This document shows, piece after piece, positions 44,820 through 53,079 of a DNA stretch of 64,000 nt. How positions within the stretch are numbered: position 1 is the first letter of the stretch; the number at the start of each line of letters is the position of its first letter. This stretch comes from Erysipelotrichia bacterium (GTDB taxonomy: Bacteria > Bacillota_I > Bacilli_A > Erysipelotrichales > Erysipelotrichaceae): positions 34,550 through 98,549 of the forward strand of contig JAGXSD010000058.1 of NCBI GenBank assembly GCA_018333955.1. The letters run 5' to 3'. The position numbers and the translations under genes are program-made. The notes beneath the pieces were generated by a model. The model made no database searches. It worked only from the letters and a program-made list of their open reading frames with translations, and was not told the DNA's origin.

Positions 44820-46307
44820 ATGAAATTTACATTTAAAGTTTCACCAACGATGAAGACTCGCCAAAGCACGCAACAAATCATGTTCCTTCTTACTTTAGGA
44901 TTAATGGCTGTGGTCTTGTTTTCATCAGCATTCTATTTTGTTGAGTACGGAATAAATTATGTTGTTCATTTATGGACACTACTTCTTACTGCAATTATTG
45001 TTGCGGTAGCTGCTGAAGCTATCTGGGCTAAGGCTTTAAAGAAAGATGTTGTTAAGTATTTAAAAACATCATTTCCTTGGGTTACTGCCATTATTTTAGT
45101 TTTAATGGTTCCGATTTCCACACCAGTCTATCCAATTGCGATTGGTACACTCTTTGCGATTGTGGTTGCGAAGTTACTATTTGGTGGATTTGGTCATAAC
45201 GTCTTTAACCTTGCGGGGGTAGGACGTGCTGTGATGTTATTTAGCTTTGGAGCAAGTGTAATGCCAGACTTGGTCACCTCTGCGACTCCAATCTCATCCA
45301 TTGCGAATATGGGATGGGTTGTGAAAGATGCTGCACAGATTGAGGTATTGGTCTCTCAATTTGGTGGACTCAATGGATTGCTTTTGGGATGGTATCCAGG
45401 AGCAATTGGTGAAACTTCAGCATTACTCATCATGGCTATTGGATTATTCCTAGCCATTAAGAATGTATTAGACTGGCGTATTCCTGTATTCTATATGGGG
45501 ACAATCTTTGCGCTAGCTTCACTTGTTGCGCTCATTCAAGGTCTTGGCTTCTGGTTCCCAATTTATCATATTTTTGCAGGTGGAGCTATGTTTGGAGCAG
45601 TGTTCATGTTAACTGATCCAGTCACTAATCCAACTTCGGCATCTGGAAGAATTATCTTTGCTATGGGAGCAGCTATTATTACCATGCTTATTCGTCTTCA
45701 AGGTAACTATCCTGAAGGAGTCGTGTTCTCAATTCTCATTATGAACATGCTTTCTCCTATGATTGATCGCTTTACAGATGGATGGCAAATCGAACTTTCT
45801 AAAAAATATGTCACATCAATTGCGACTTTAGGGCTTGTAGGGGCAGTGTTATTAGGAGTTGTTGGATTTAATCTTAAAGCGGTAGCTATTGAAGATCCAG
45901 ATCCAGAAGTACCTGATATTACATTGTCATCTCCAATTGCTCTAGATCAAAGTGCCTCTAGCACTAAAGGAGTCATTCTTTCATCTTCAACTGAAGGTGA
46001 TGTTGAAGTGGTATTAGTGGAGATCAAAGGTTATGCAGTTCTTGAGGGGGGTTATGAAGGAGCTCAACCAAATAAGGTTGAAGTCCGTATTAACAAAACA
46101 TCATTAAAAGTGGTTAGTGTCACCATTATTGAAATAAAAGACACAGCTAATATCGGTACAAAAGTAGATCATCCTACATTCTTAAATCAATTCAACGGAG
46201 TTGATGAAAGTAGTAGTGTTGATGCAGTTTCAGGTGCAACCGTTACATCCTTATCAGTGGTAAGAGCTGTGTATGCTGCACTTGATCATGTGAAAGGAGG
46301 AGAATAA
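44820..46307 (+). CDS. rnfD: Rnf complex subunit RnfD fused to a C-terminal FMN-binding domain
   Basis: A 495-residue protein; usual RnfD is about 310-350. Residues 1-350 are the polytopic RnfD core with NVFNLAGVGRA, LLLGWYPGAIGETSA and FMLTDPVTNPTS. The normal covalent FMN site appears as D-L-V-T-S-A-T (threonine 156), with S in place of G. After helix 330-350 an extracytoplasmic FMN_bind domain follows (about residues 385-490), with a canonical D-A-V-S-G-A-T site (threonine 474). This tail closely resembles the second domain of the neighbouring RnfG. Such a fusion is unfamiliar to me. Confidence 0.92.
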   Translation: MKFTFKVSPTMKTRQSTQQIMFLLTLGLMAVVLFSSAFYFVEYGINYVVHLWTLLLTAIIVAVAAEAIWAKALKKDVVKYLKTSFPWVTAIILVLMVPISTPVYPIAIGTLFAIVVAKLLFGGFGHNVFNLAGVGRAVMLFSFGASVMPDLVTSATPISSIANMGWVVKDAAQIEVLVSQFGGLNGLLLGWYPGAIGETSALLIMAIGLFLAIKNVLDWRIPVFYMGTIFALASLVALIQGLGFWFPIYHIFAGGAMFGAVFMLTDPVTNPTSASGRIIFAMGAAIITMLIRLQGNYPEGVVFSILIMNMLSPMIDRFTDGWQIELSKKYVTSIATLGLVGAVLLGVVGFNLKAVAIEDPDPEVPDITLSSPIALDQSASSTKGVILSSSTEGDVEVVLVEIKGYAVLEGGYEGAQPNKVEVRINKTSLKVVSVTIIEIKDTANIGTKVDHPTFLNQFNGVDESSSVDAVSGATVTSLSVVRAVYAALDHVKGGE

Positions 46308-46309
46308 AG

Positions 46310-47245
46310 ATGAATAAAAAAGTCATTCACCTCACATTATTTTTAGCAATCATTGCATCTATTTCAGGCGGTTTATTATCTTTTGTGAATTCATTTACCG
46401 CTCCGATCATTAATGAAAATGCAATTGCAGCTGAAAAAGCAACTCTAAAATTACTATTCCCAAATACTGATGAGTTTGTTCCTGTGACAAACTTTGAAGA
46501 TGAGACGGGTGCAATTCTTTCCATCTTTGAAGCTAAAGGAGCAGGGTTTGCTTATAAAGTATCACGTATGGGATATGCCAACCCCATTGTGCTTATGGTT
46601 GGAATCTCAAATGATGGCAAAATTATTGGATTACAAGTATTAGAACTTGCGGATACCCCGGGGTATGGTATGAAAGTTGGAGAAGCTCCATTTATTAATT
46701 CAGTCGTAGGTAAAAGTACGACGGATGGTCTTGATTTGATTTCAGGATCAACGGTATCTTCCACAGCAGCAGTCACTGCAATTAATGCAGCTCGCTCACA
46801 CTTTAATAACCTTAAAGGGATTGATGATGGTGGTGGATCAGTGATTACACCTCCAACACCAGAACTTGGAAGAACTATTTTATTATCATCGGATGAAGCG
46901 ACTTCAGTTGAAGCCACAATTATTGAAACAGTAGTTAATGGTGATGAAAAAACCTTCACATTATCTTCGAATGGATATGCAGTTCTTGAAGGTGGATATG
47001 GTGATCCAAAACCAAACGTATTTAAAGTAACTATCAACTCAGTCACTCAAGTGATTGTAAGTGTTGAAGTTGTTGAAATGAATGATACTGCAAATATTGG
47101 TGACAAGATTGAACATGAAGTGTTCTTATCACAGTTTGTAGGAATTCGTCTTGATGATGAAAATGCAAGTGTTGATGTTGTTAGTGGGGCAACCCGCACG
47201 TCAATCTCAGCCATTCGTGCTGTGATGACGACTCGTGGAAAGTAG
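46310..47245 (+). CDS. rnfG: Rnf complex subunit RnfG with two FMN-binding domains
   Basis: A 311-residue protein; usual RnfG is about 190-215. One N-terminal helix (about residues 7-27) anchors it. Domain 1 (about 30-165) is the ordinary RnfG FMN_bind domain but has D-L-I-S-G-S-T (threonine 148) instead of SGAT. A Gly/Pro-rich linker (about 170-185) leads to domain 2 (about 190-308) with D-V-V-S-G-A-T (threonine 295). Domain 2 shares YAVLEGGY and DTANIG-D/T-K stretches with the RnfD tail, so the two arose by duplication. ApbE next door is the likely flavinylating enzyme. Confidence 0.92.
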   Translation: MNKKVIHLTLFLAIIASISGGLLSFVNSFTAPIINENAIAAEKATLKLLFPNTDEFVPVTNFEDETGAILSIFEAKGAGFAYKVSRMGYANPIVLMVGISNDGKIIGLQVLELADTPGYGMKVGEAPFINSVVGKSTTDGLDLISGSTVSSTAAVTAINAARSHFNNLKGIDDGGGSVITPPTPELGRTILLSSDEATSVEATIIETVVNGDEKTFTLSSNGYAVLEGGYGDPKPNVFKVTINSVTQVIVSVEVVEMNDTANIGDKIEHEVFLSQFVGIRLDDENASVDVVSGATRTSISAIRAVMTTRGK

Positions 47246-47254
47246 GTGACACTC

Positions 47255-47899
47255 ATGAGTTTCTTAAAGAACTTATCAAATGGCATGGTGAAAGAAAACC
47301 CAGTATTTGCGCTCTATCTAGGATTATGTTCTGTTCTAGCTGTTTCAAATACGATTACTAATGCTCTTGGAATGAGTGTAGCGGTAATAATCGTTCTGAC
47401 AATTTCTAATATCATTATCTCAGCCATGAGAAAAATCATTCCGAATGAAATCCGTATTCCAGTGTACATTGTTGTTATCGCAACATTAGTTAAGATTGTA
47501 GAAATGCTTATGCAGGCCTACACTCCGGAACTCTATGCGGCACTTGGTGTATTCATTCCACTCATTGTTGTGAACTGCATTATCTTAGGTCGTGCGGAAG
47601 CATTTGCATCTAAAAACACAGTAGCGTCATCAACATTAGATGGTATAGGTATGGGTCTTGGTTATACAGTAGGGATCTTCTTATTAGCAGCTACACGTCA
47701 ATTATTATCAAGTGGAGCACTGAATTTAATTAATCCTTTCAATCAAGCAGTGTTGTTTGACATTACCATTATCCCAACTCAGTTTACTATTCCTTTATTT
47801 GCGCAACCAGCAGGGGCATTTGTTACCTTTGCAATCTTAGCCGCATTACTTGAAGTATACAAACAAGCAGGGGTAAAACCTGCTAAGAAGGGAGCATAA
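47255..47899 (+). CDS. rnfE: Rnf complex subunit RnfE
   Basis: A 214-residue integral membrane subunit, homologous to NqrD. VKENPVFALYLGLCSVLAVS near the N-terminus and PLIVVNCIILGRAEAFA near residue 110 are diagnostic. The two cysteines in those stretches are the ligands that, with RnfA, hold an intramembrane [2Fe-2S] centre in this family. The start is the ATG at 47255, six bases after TAGGTG; an in-frame GTG three codons earlier is less likely. Confidence 0.94.
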   Translation: MSFLKNLSNGMVKENPVFALYLGLCSVLAVSNTITNALGMSVAVIIVLTISNIIISAMRKIIPNEIRIPVYIVVIATLVKIVEMLMQAYTPELYAALGVFIPLIVVNCIILGRAEAFASKNTVASSTLDGIGMGLGYTVGIFLLAATRQLLSSGALNLINPFNQAVLFDITIIPTQFTIPLFAQPAGAFVTFAILAALLEVYKQAGVKPAKKGA

Positions 47900-47901
47900 A
47901 C

Positions 47902-48474
47902 ATGGAACTCTTTTCTCTATTTATCTCTGCTATTTTCATTAATAACATTATTCTTAATAAGTTCTTAGGAATGTGTCCTTTCATGGGAGTATCTCGTAAG
48001 ACTAGTTCAGCATTAGGTATGGGAGGTGCAGTAACTTTTGTTATTTTCTCCTCGGCTCTACTTACATGGGGACTTTATCACTATGTTTTAGAACCAGCAA
48101 GTCTACAGTACATGGATTTAATTACATTTATCTTAATCATTGCATCATTTGTTCAACTTGTTGAAATGATTATTAAGAAGTTCTCTCCATCTCTGTACAA
48201 GTCTTTAGGAATCTTCTTACCTTTAATCACTACAAACTGTGCTGTGCTCTTTGTGGCATTAGAAAATATTAAACAAGGTTTCAACTTTGTGGAAACAGTG
48301 GTGTATTCACTTGCGGTTCCCATTGGCTTCACTTTAGTCTTAATTATCTTCTCATCCATTCGTGAACGTCTTGATATTGCGGATGTTCCAGCACCATTAA
48401 AAGGGAATCCAGTGGCGATGATTGTTGCAGCCATTATGGCCTTAGCTTTCTCTGGACTCGCAGGGTTAGTGTAA
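47902..48474 (+). CDS. rnfA: Rnf complex subunit RnfA
   Basis: A 190-residue integral membrane subunit, homologous to NqrE. FINNIILNKFLGMCPFMGVS and LPLITTNCAVLFVAL carry the conserved cysteines (about residues 25 and 113) for the Fe-S centre shared with RnfE. Six helices are expected. It starts two bases after rnfE and is followed by the small Cys-rich gene one base after its stop. Confidence 0.95.
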   Translation: MELFSLFISAIFINNIILNKFLGMCPFMGVSRKTSSALGMGGAVTFVIFSSALLTWGLYHYVLEPASLQYMDLITFILIIASFVQLVEMIIKKFSPSLYKSLGIFLPLITTNCAVLFVALENIKQGFNFVETVVYSLAVPIGFTLVLIIFSSIRERLDIADVPAPLKGNPVAMIVAAIMALAFSGLAGLV

Positions 48475-48475
48475 G

Positions 48476-48667
48476 ATGCAATTTATCGCACCATTACTTT
48501 TCTTAGGTTTTCTTGGTGGGATGTATGCATCCGCGTACTATCTTAACTTGAAAACACCAAAACCAGAAGGATGTGAAGATGTCGATGTGTCATGTGCATC
48601 ATGTTCCATTTCAACATGTGGCTTACATCCAGATAGTAAAAAACTTATTGTGGAGGTAAAATCATGA
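48476..48667 (+). CDS. Small one-helix, four-cysteine membrane protein between rnfA and rnfB (NqrM-like design)
   Basis: A 63-residue protein. Residues about 4-23 form one membrane helix; the rest is a short soluble tail with cysteines 33, 40, 43 and 48. No family is recognised directly. In size, helix position and four cysteines it resembles NqrM (DUF539), which is needed to build the iron centre in NqrD/NqrE of Na+-NQR. RnfE and RnfA are the NqrD/NqrE homologues and lie just upstream. A role in maturing the RnfA/E cluster is therefore a reasonable inference. It overlaps rnfB by four bases. Confidence 0.75.
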   Translation: MQFIAPLLFLGFLGGMYASAYYLNLKTPKPEGCEDVDVSCASCSISTCGLHPDSKKLIVEVKS

Positions 48668-48972
48668 TCGAAGCGATTTTGTTAATGTTGGGGTTAGGTG
48701 CATTGCTAGGATTAGGTTTAGGCATTTCTGGAGAAATTTTTTACGTAAAACCCGATGAGCGATTTGAAAAGGTACTCAATATGTTGCCAGGATATAACTG
48801 TGGAGCATGTGGATATCCAGGTTGCCAAGGGATGGCTGAAGGATTGCTCAATGGCGAAGTGACGGCTGTATCTCAATGTAAACCTTCCAACTCACAACAA
48901 AGAACTGATATTTCATCATACTTGAATGAAAACCCAGGTCCAGACGGTAAAACATTAGCTATTAAACCATAA
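48664..48972 (+). CDS. rnfB: Truncated RnfB with only the first [4Fe-4S] motif
   Basis: A 102-residue protein; RnfB is normally 190 to over 300. It keeps the N-terminal helix (about residues 3-25) and the Fe-S domain LPGYNCGACGYPGC...QC (cysteines 46, 49, 54, 72). The C-terminal ferredoxin domains with two or more further [4Fe-4S] clusters are absent. A terminator starts at the base after the stop, and no continuing ferredoxin motif follows, so this is not a simple frameshift. Ferredoxin domains may be supplied in trans. Confidence 0.9.
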   Translation: MIEAILLMLGLGALLGLGLGISGEIFYVKPDERFEKVLNMLPGYNCGACGYPGCQGMAEGLLNGEVTAVSQCKPSNSQQRTDISSYLNENPGPDGKTLAIKP

Positions 48973-48998
48973 GAAAATGGGTCTCCCATTTTCTTTTT
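48973..48998 (+). terminator. Terminator of the rnf operon
   Basis: Stem GAAAATGGG/CCCATTTTC (48973-48981 with 48985-48993), three-base loop and a T-run, starting directly after the rnfB stop. Confidence 0.85.
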
Positions 48999-49046
48999 CT
49001 TTTCAAATGATGTAAAAAGAGTATAATTGTTTGGTGTGAGGTCAAC

Positions 49047-49967
49047 ATGTTCATTAATGTACTATTACTTATTCTAGGGTTAGGATTTATTATCAAAGGT
49101 GGAGATTGGTTTGTGGACTCCGCTATTTGGATGGCACGAATTACGAAAATTCCTCCATTTATCATTGGAGCAACTATCGTCTCATTAGCAACGACTGTTC
49201 CTGAAGTGCTTGTATCCGTGATTGCTACGATGCAAGGATCAACTGATTTAGCTTTAGGCAATGCAATAGGATCAATCATTGCGAATATTGGTTTGATTAT
49301 GGGGATATCATTATTTGTCGCACCACCAAAACATACAAGTAAGGATTATATCATCAAAGGATTGTATATGGTGGCCTCAGCCATTATCTTAATTGCTTTA
49401 AGTCTTGATGGACTTTTAAGTAAACCTCAGAGTTTAATCTTGTGGGGTCTTCTTATCGGATTCTTTATTCTTAATATCACAAGCAGTAAAAAAGATGGCA
49501 CTATGGAAGAAGTGGCTTTTGATAAAAAATATGTATTTCTATTTATCTTAGGTGCTATAAGTGTTGTGATTGGGGCTCGTTTACTCGTTGATAATGGAGT
49601 GGCGATAGCTCGAGCACTTAATATCTCAGAAGCCATTATTGGCCTCACGATTGTCGCTGTAGGTACATCATTACCAGAACTCGTCACAACAATCACGGCT
49701 TTAATAAAGAAAAACTCAAATCTTTCATTGGGCAATATTGTTGGCGCGAATATTATGAATATCTTACTTGTCATTCCATCCGCAACCTTAGTATCAACAT
49801 CAGGGCTTGTCATGAGAATGCAAACAGTTGTTCAGGATATTCCATTTTCAATATTGTTTATGAGTATTGCCATGATTCCACCACTACTATTCAAACGTTT
49901 CTTTAAATGGCAAGGTCTTATGATGCTTGTAACTTATGGAATTTACTTAATCATCACAATATTATAA
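49047..49967 (+). CDS. Calcium/cation exchanger, CaCA family (YrbG-like)
   Basis: A 306-residue membrane antiporter with the two alpha-repeats typical of the CaCA family. These are VSLATTVPEVLVS with LALGNAIGSIIANI, and VAVGTSLPELVTT with LSLGNIVGANIMNI. The repeats have opposite topology and form the ion site. It probably exchanges Ca2+ for Na+ or H+. If the neighbouring Rnf complex pumps Na+, it could power this exchanger, but that is inference. A GTGAGGT box and a TATAAT near 49022 lie upstream. Confidence 0.9.
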   Translation: MFINVLLLILGLGFIIKGGDWFVDSAIWMARITKIPPFIIGATIVSLATTVPEVLVSVIATMQGSTDLALGNAIGSIIANIGLIMGISLFVAPPKHTSKDYIIKGLYMVASAIILIALSLDGLLSKPQSLILWGLLIGFFILNITSSKKDGTMEEVAFDKKYVFLFILGAISVVIGARLLVDNGVAIARALNISEAIIGLTIVAVGTSLPELVTTITALIKKNSNLSLGNIVGANIMNILLVIPSATLVSTSGLVMRMQTVVQDIPFSILFMSIAMIPPLLFKRFFKWQGLMMLVTYGIYLIITIL

Positions 49968-49971
49968 TAAG

Positions 49972-49997
49972 ACAGCGAAGGAATTCGCTGTTTTTTT
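49972..49997 (+). terminator. Terminator after the CaCA exchanger gene
   Basis: Stem ACAGCGAA/TTCGCTGT (49972-49979 with 49984-49991), four-base loop and a run of T. It isolates the pilus-like operon downstream. Confidence 0.85.
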
Positions 49998-50021
49998 GTG
50001 TATGTTAAAACAGAGGTGATT

Positions 50022-50381
50022 ATGAAAAGTGTAAGTATCATTATGATTCTGTTTTTGTTTTTTACAACTCTAATATTATCAATGATTTGGATGATTGATT
50101 TTCAAATTCAAAGTGATCAGTTTTTACTGCATTCGAAGCAACTTCATCGAACCTTAAGCTTAGAATGCATCCAAGTTGGGTGTACTCAAGAAAGTATTAA
50201 GCAAAAAATAAATCAATCAATCATGCAACGCTTCATTCATCATCAATCACACTCAAATCAAATTCTCGTATTTAATCTTGAACCTTTTATCCTTAAGATT
50301 CAAATTAATCTAAAGTTACCAGCCTTAGTAAAACCAATCATACTTCAATATGAAAAAACAATGATTCAGGAGGACGACTAA
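50022..50381 (+). CDS. Membrane-anchored protein opening the Tad-like operon
   Basis: A 119-residue protein with an N-terminal hydrophobic helix (about residues 3-23) and a soluble part with two close cysteines (CIQVGC). In shape it resembles a pseudopilin or the TadE/TadF class, but I cannot assign a family. The start at MKSVSI follows AGAGGTG; an upstream ATG in the same frame lies within the terminator tail. It overlaps the ATPase gene by one base. Confidence 0.6.
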   Translation: MKSVSIIMILFLFFTTLILSMIWMIDFQIQSDQFLLHSKQLHRTLSLECIQVGCTQESIKQKINQSIMQRFIHHQSHSNQILVFNLEPFILKIQINLKLPALVKPIILQYEKTMIQEDD

Positions 50382-51334
50382 TGTTTGATTACTCAGTAAT
50401 AGCCCCGTATATACAAGATGACTTGATTACAGATATTAACTACAATGGTCAAGATTTGTGGTGTGATCATTTGAAGAAAGGTCGGTATAAAATTCATGGG
50501 TTTTCATTTCATCAGCAGATGCAACAATTAGCTTATCGTTTTGCGAATCATGTCAATCAAACATTCAATCCAAAAACCCCACTTGTAGAGGCTCAATTTG
50601 ATGGTATGAGATGGTCCATGGTTCATGAATCCATTGCTTCAAAATTATCAATTTCGATACGAAAGACCCCTATGATTGCGCGACTTACAACCAAATCAAT
50701 GATCAAAGAAGCGTATGCTCCAATTCATGTGATTGAATATTTAATTCAAGCGGTGAAAGATCGAAAAAACATTCTTGTTTCAGGACTTCCTGGGGCTGGG
50801 AAAACAGAACTCATCAAGTTTTTAACATCCGCAATTACACCTTATGAAAGAATTATCACGATAGAAGACACTTTAGAAATGCATGTGCGATCACTGTATC
50901 CTCATCTTGATTGTGTCAGTTTAAAAGTAAGTGATTCATTTACCTATCAAGATGCCATTAAAGCATCACTTAGACAAAGACCTGATTGGATATTAGTATC
51001 CGAAGTACGTTCTAAAGAGGTTTATTATTTGCTTCAAAGCATGAGTACAGGGACTCATTGTTTATCGACTATCCATGCACCTAATGCATCACTGATCCCA
51101 CAACGTCTCATTCACATGATTCCAGGTCATGATTTATCGTATGATCAGATGATGGCATTAATTCATGATGCTATTGATATTGGTGTCCATATTCAATCCA
51201 CTATTACCAAAAAGGGGATTACTCGCTTCATTAAAGAAGTGGTGTCATTTTCGCTCAAAGAATCACATCAACCGCATATAGAGGTGGTTTATCTACGTCC
51301 TCAAAATCACCTCGAAGGTGATTCTATATGTTGA
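50381..51334 (+). CDS. CpaF/TadA-type secretion ATPase, short form
   Basis: A 317-residue hexameric ATPase that powers Tad/Flp pilus assembly. It has Walker A GLPGAGKTEL (about residue 133), the Asp box IITIEDTLEM, Walker B region RQRPDWILVSEVRSKE with STGTHCLSTIHA (His box), and the family start ITDINYNG near residue 17. The N-terminal extension of typical CpaF (450 or more residues) is missing. It is followed by TadB- and TadC-like genes, overlapping by seven bases. Confidence 0.87.
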   Translation: MFDYSVIAPYIQDDLITDINYNGQDLWCDHLKKGRYKIHGFSFHQQMQQLAYRFANHVNQTFNPKTPLVEAQFDGMRWSMVHESIASKLSISIRKTPMIARLTTKSMIKEAYAPIHVIEYLIQAVKDRKNILVSGLPGAGKTELIKFLTSAITPYERIITIEDTLEMHVRSLYPHLDCVSLKVSDSFTYQDAIKASLRQRPDWILVSEVRSKEVYYLLQSMSTGTHCLSTIHAPNASLIPQRLIHMIPGHDLSYDQMMALIHDAIDIGVHIQSTITKKGITRFIKEVVSFSLKESHQPHIEVVYLRPQNHLEGDSIC

Positions 51335-52185
51335 ATCTACTCATGTTTTTTATCACCGGATTAATGCTTTTCTACATAAACAAGAAGATATCATTAAAGA
51401 GTTTATTTAAAAAAACACCAGTTTTAAGTTCACTTTATGGAGCAAGTCAGAGTTTTTTTCATCGAAAAGAATCATGGATTTTGTTGCTTTTTGTAAGCTT
51501 AGGTATTGGTTTTGGGAGTTTAATGTTCAAATTATCAATTCGTGCTAGCAGTGGATTAATCATCATGGGGATGGGTATGATTCCACTTTTGATTCATTAT
51601 CAATCTAAAGCTCATCAACATGCTCTTACCTTTAATCAGATTACGACATTTCTTCAACATTTCTTAGCTCACTTTAAAATTCACCATCAAACCTATCATG
51701 CTTTACATGATGTCAGTCAAGTCATGGATGATCAGTATCAAGGCTACATCAGTCATGCTTTGAATCGCATCAATGAAAACGTGTCTTATCATCCGTTAAC
51801 ATTTCTTTATGATCTCTGTCCTCACTTTAACATTCTTAATATCATGTCTTGGGTTCAACATGTTGAAACCCATGGAATGGATCAGTCTTATGAAATCTTA
51901 GATATGCTTGAAAATGATATCGATGATTGGATTGAAGATGCAACCATTTACATCAAGAAATTACACAGTATTAAAAATAAAATACTAATCTTGGTTGGAC
52001 TTTCACTCGTTATTGCTTTGTTTAATCAACATATGCTTAGTAGTTTTATGGATTTGTCAAATAATGAGGTATATCAGTTCTCAATCTTTGTATTTATGAG
52101 TGTTCTCTATTTAACGATCATAAAAGCGTTTGAGCTACTTGATACGTCATGGATATTAAGGAGTGAGTGTCTATGGAAAGATTAG
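51328..52185 (+). CDS. TadB-like (GspF family) membrane platform protein
   Basis: A 285-residue protein with an N-terminal helix, a helix pair near residues 50-90, a GspF-like cytoplasmic helical domain (about 95-210) and two C-terminal helices. The layout fits TadB, the inner-membrane platform of Tad pili. Sequence conservation is weak by eye, so the call leans on the position between the CpaF-type ATPase and a second GspF-like gene. Confidence 0.72.
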   Translation: MLNLLMFFITGLMLFYINKKISLKSLFKKTPVLSSLYGASQSFFHRKESWILLLFVSLGIGFGSLMFKLSIRASSGLIIMGMGMIPLLIHYQSKAHQHALTFNQITTFLQHFLAHFKIHHQTYHALHDVSQVMDDQYQGYISHALNRINENVSYHPLTFLYDLCPHFNILNIMSWVQHVETHGMDQSYEILDMLENDIDDWIEDATIYIKKLHSIKNKILILVGLSLVIALFNQHMLSSFMDLSNNEVYQFSIFVFMSVLYLTIIKAFELLDTSWILRSECLWKD

Positions 52186-52928
52186 TGGTCATCATCATCT
52201 GTCTCTGTTTATATGGCTTCCTATGGTTAAACAAAAAAACTTTACAGAAATTATTCCTAGAGAAGGAAACTCCTAAACTATTGCATATATTAGATCGAGG
52301 AGACGTTGAAGTTTTTTCAAAACAAAGGATACATCGTGGATTATTAGTGATTGGACTTGCGATAATTTCTTATCTGATGAAACAAAGTGTGACGATTTGG
52401 ATGAGTTTGATGATTTGTGCGGTGGGGGTGATCAAGTGGCCAGAGATCACATTAAGACGAATTTATCAACGAAGACTTAATCAATTAAAAATTGAATTTC
52501 CAATTTGGTTAAGACAACTTCAAATACTCTTACAACACAATACTGTGCTTCAAAGTTTAAGATTATCGCAATCGCATGCACCGATATTATTCAAGGTTGC
52601 CTTAAAAGAACTTGTAGTTCAGCTTGAAGAAACTCCTCAAGATTTATCACTTTATACTTCATTTCTTAATGAATATCAAAGTATTGAGGTTCAACGAGCA
52701 ATGAAGTTGTTGTATCGCTATAATGCGATTGGGTCAGATGATTCCACAAGACAATTATCTCGACTCATCTTGGCTACAACTAAATGGCTTCGTGATCAAC
52801 GCTCTTCAATTCATAGCACCACACTATCCCTCACAGGGTGGTGGGGAATGTGTCCTCTATTAGGAGTAAGTGGCTTATTTTTGGTGATGATGGTTCAGAC
52901 GATGTTGACATTATTAGAGAGGAGGTGA
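52173..52928 (+). CDS. TadC-like (GspF family) membrane platform protein
   Basis: A 251-residue protein: N-terminal helix, helix pair near residues 50-80, a GspF-type helical domain with RRIYQRRLNQLKIEFPIWLRQLQ-like features, and a C-terminal helix near residues 225-248. It pairs with the preceding TadB-like protein. The ATG at 52173 lies nine bases after AAGGAG; a GTG two codons earlier is too close. It overlaps the previous gene by 13 bases. Confidence 0.72.
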   Translation: MERLVVIIICLCLYGFLWLNKKTLQKLFLEKETPKLLHILDRGDVEVFSKQRIHRGLLVIGLAIISYLMKQSVTIWMSLMICAVGVIKWPEITLRRIYQRRLNQLKIEFPIWLRQLQILLQHNTVLQSLRLSQSHAPILFKVALKELVVQLEETPQDLSLYTSFLNEYQSIEVQRAMKLLYRYNAIGSDDSTRQLSRLILATTKWLRDQRSSIHSTTLSLTGWWGMCPLLGVSGLFLVMMVQTMLTLLERR

Positions 52929-52932
52929 AGGG

Positions 52933-53079
52933 ATGAAGGCTTTTTTTGAAGAATATGGATTAGTATTGGTTGTGACCGTAATTGCGGTAGGCATGATTGC
53001 ATTCTCTGAAGACTTTAAAGTTACTTTACGTGACAATTTAAATACTCAGTGGCAAAGTATGACTGAGGTTGGTAATTAA
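52933..53079 (+). CDS. Flp-like pilin, 48 residues, without a prepilin leader
   Basis: A very short gene. It begins MKAFFEEYGLVLVV and continues as one hydrophobic helix to about residue 24, then a polar 24-residue tail ending EVGN. The EYGL segment followed by an aliphatic helix matches the mature N-terminal part of Flp pilins (typically EYGLIAALIA). The leader with its processing glycine, normally 10-20 residues, is missing. GGAGG precedes the ATG. It overlaps the TadE-like gene by one base, in the position a pilin would have. Confidence 0.7.
   Translation: MKAFFEEYGLVLVVTVIAVGMIAFSEDFKVTLRDNLNTQWQSMTEVGN

Noticed and set aside
46552..47046. A 164-codon minus-strand frame inside rnfG, and similar ones in rnfD, apbE and potC
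   Set aside because: They mirror codon use of the real genes on the other strand and carry no ribosome site or family motif.
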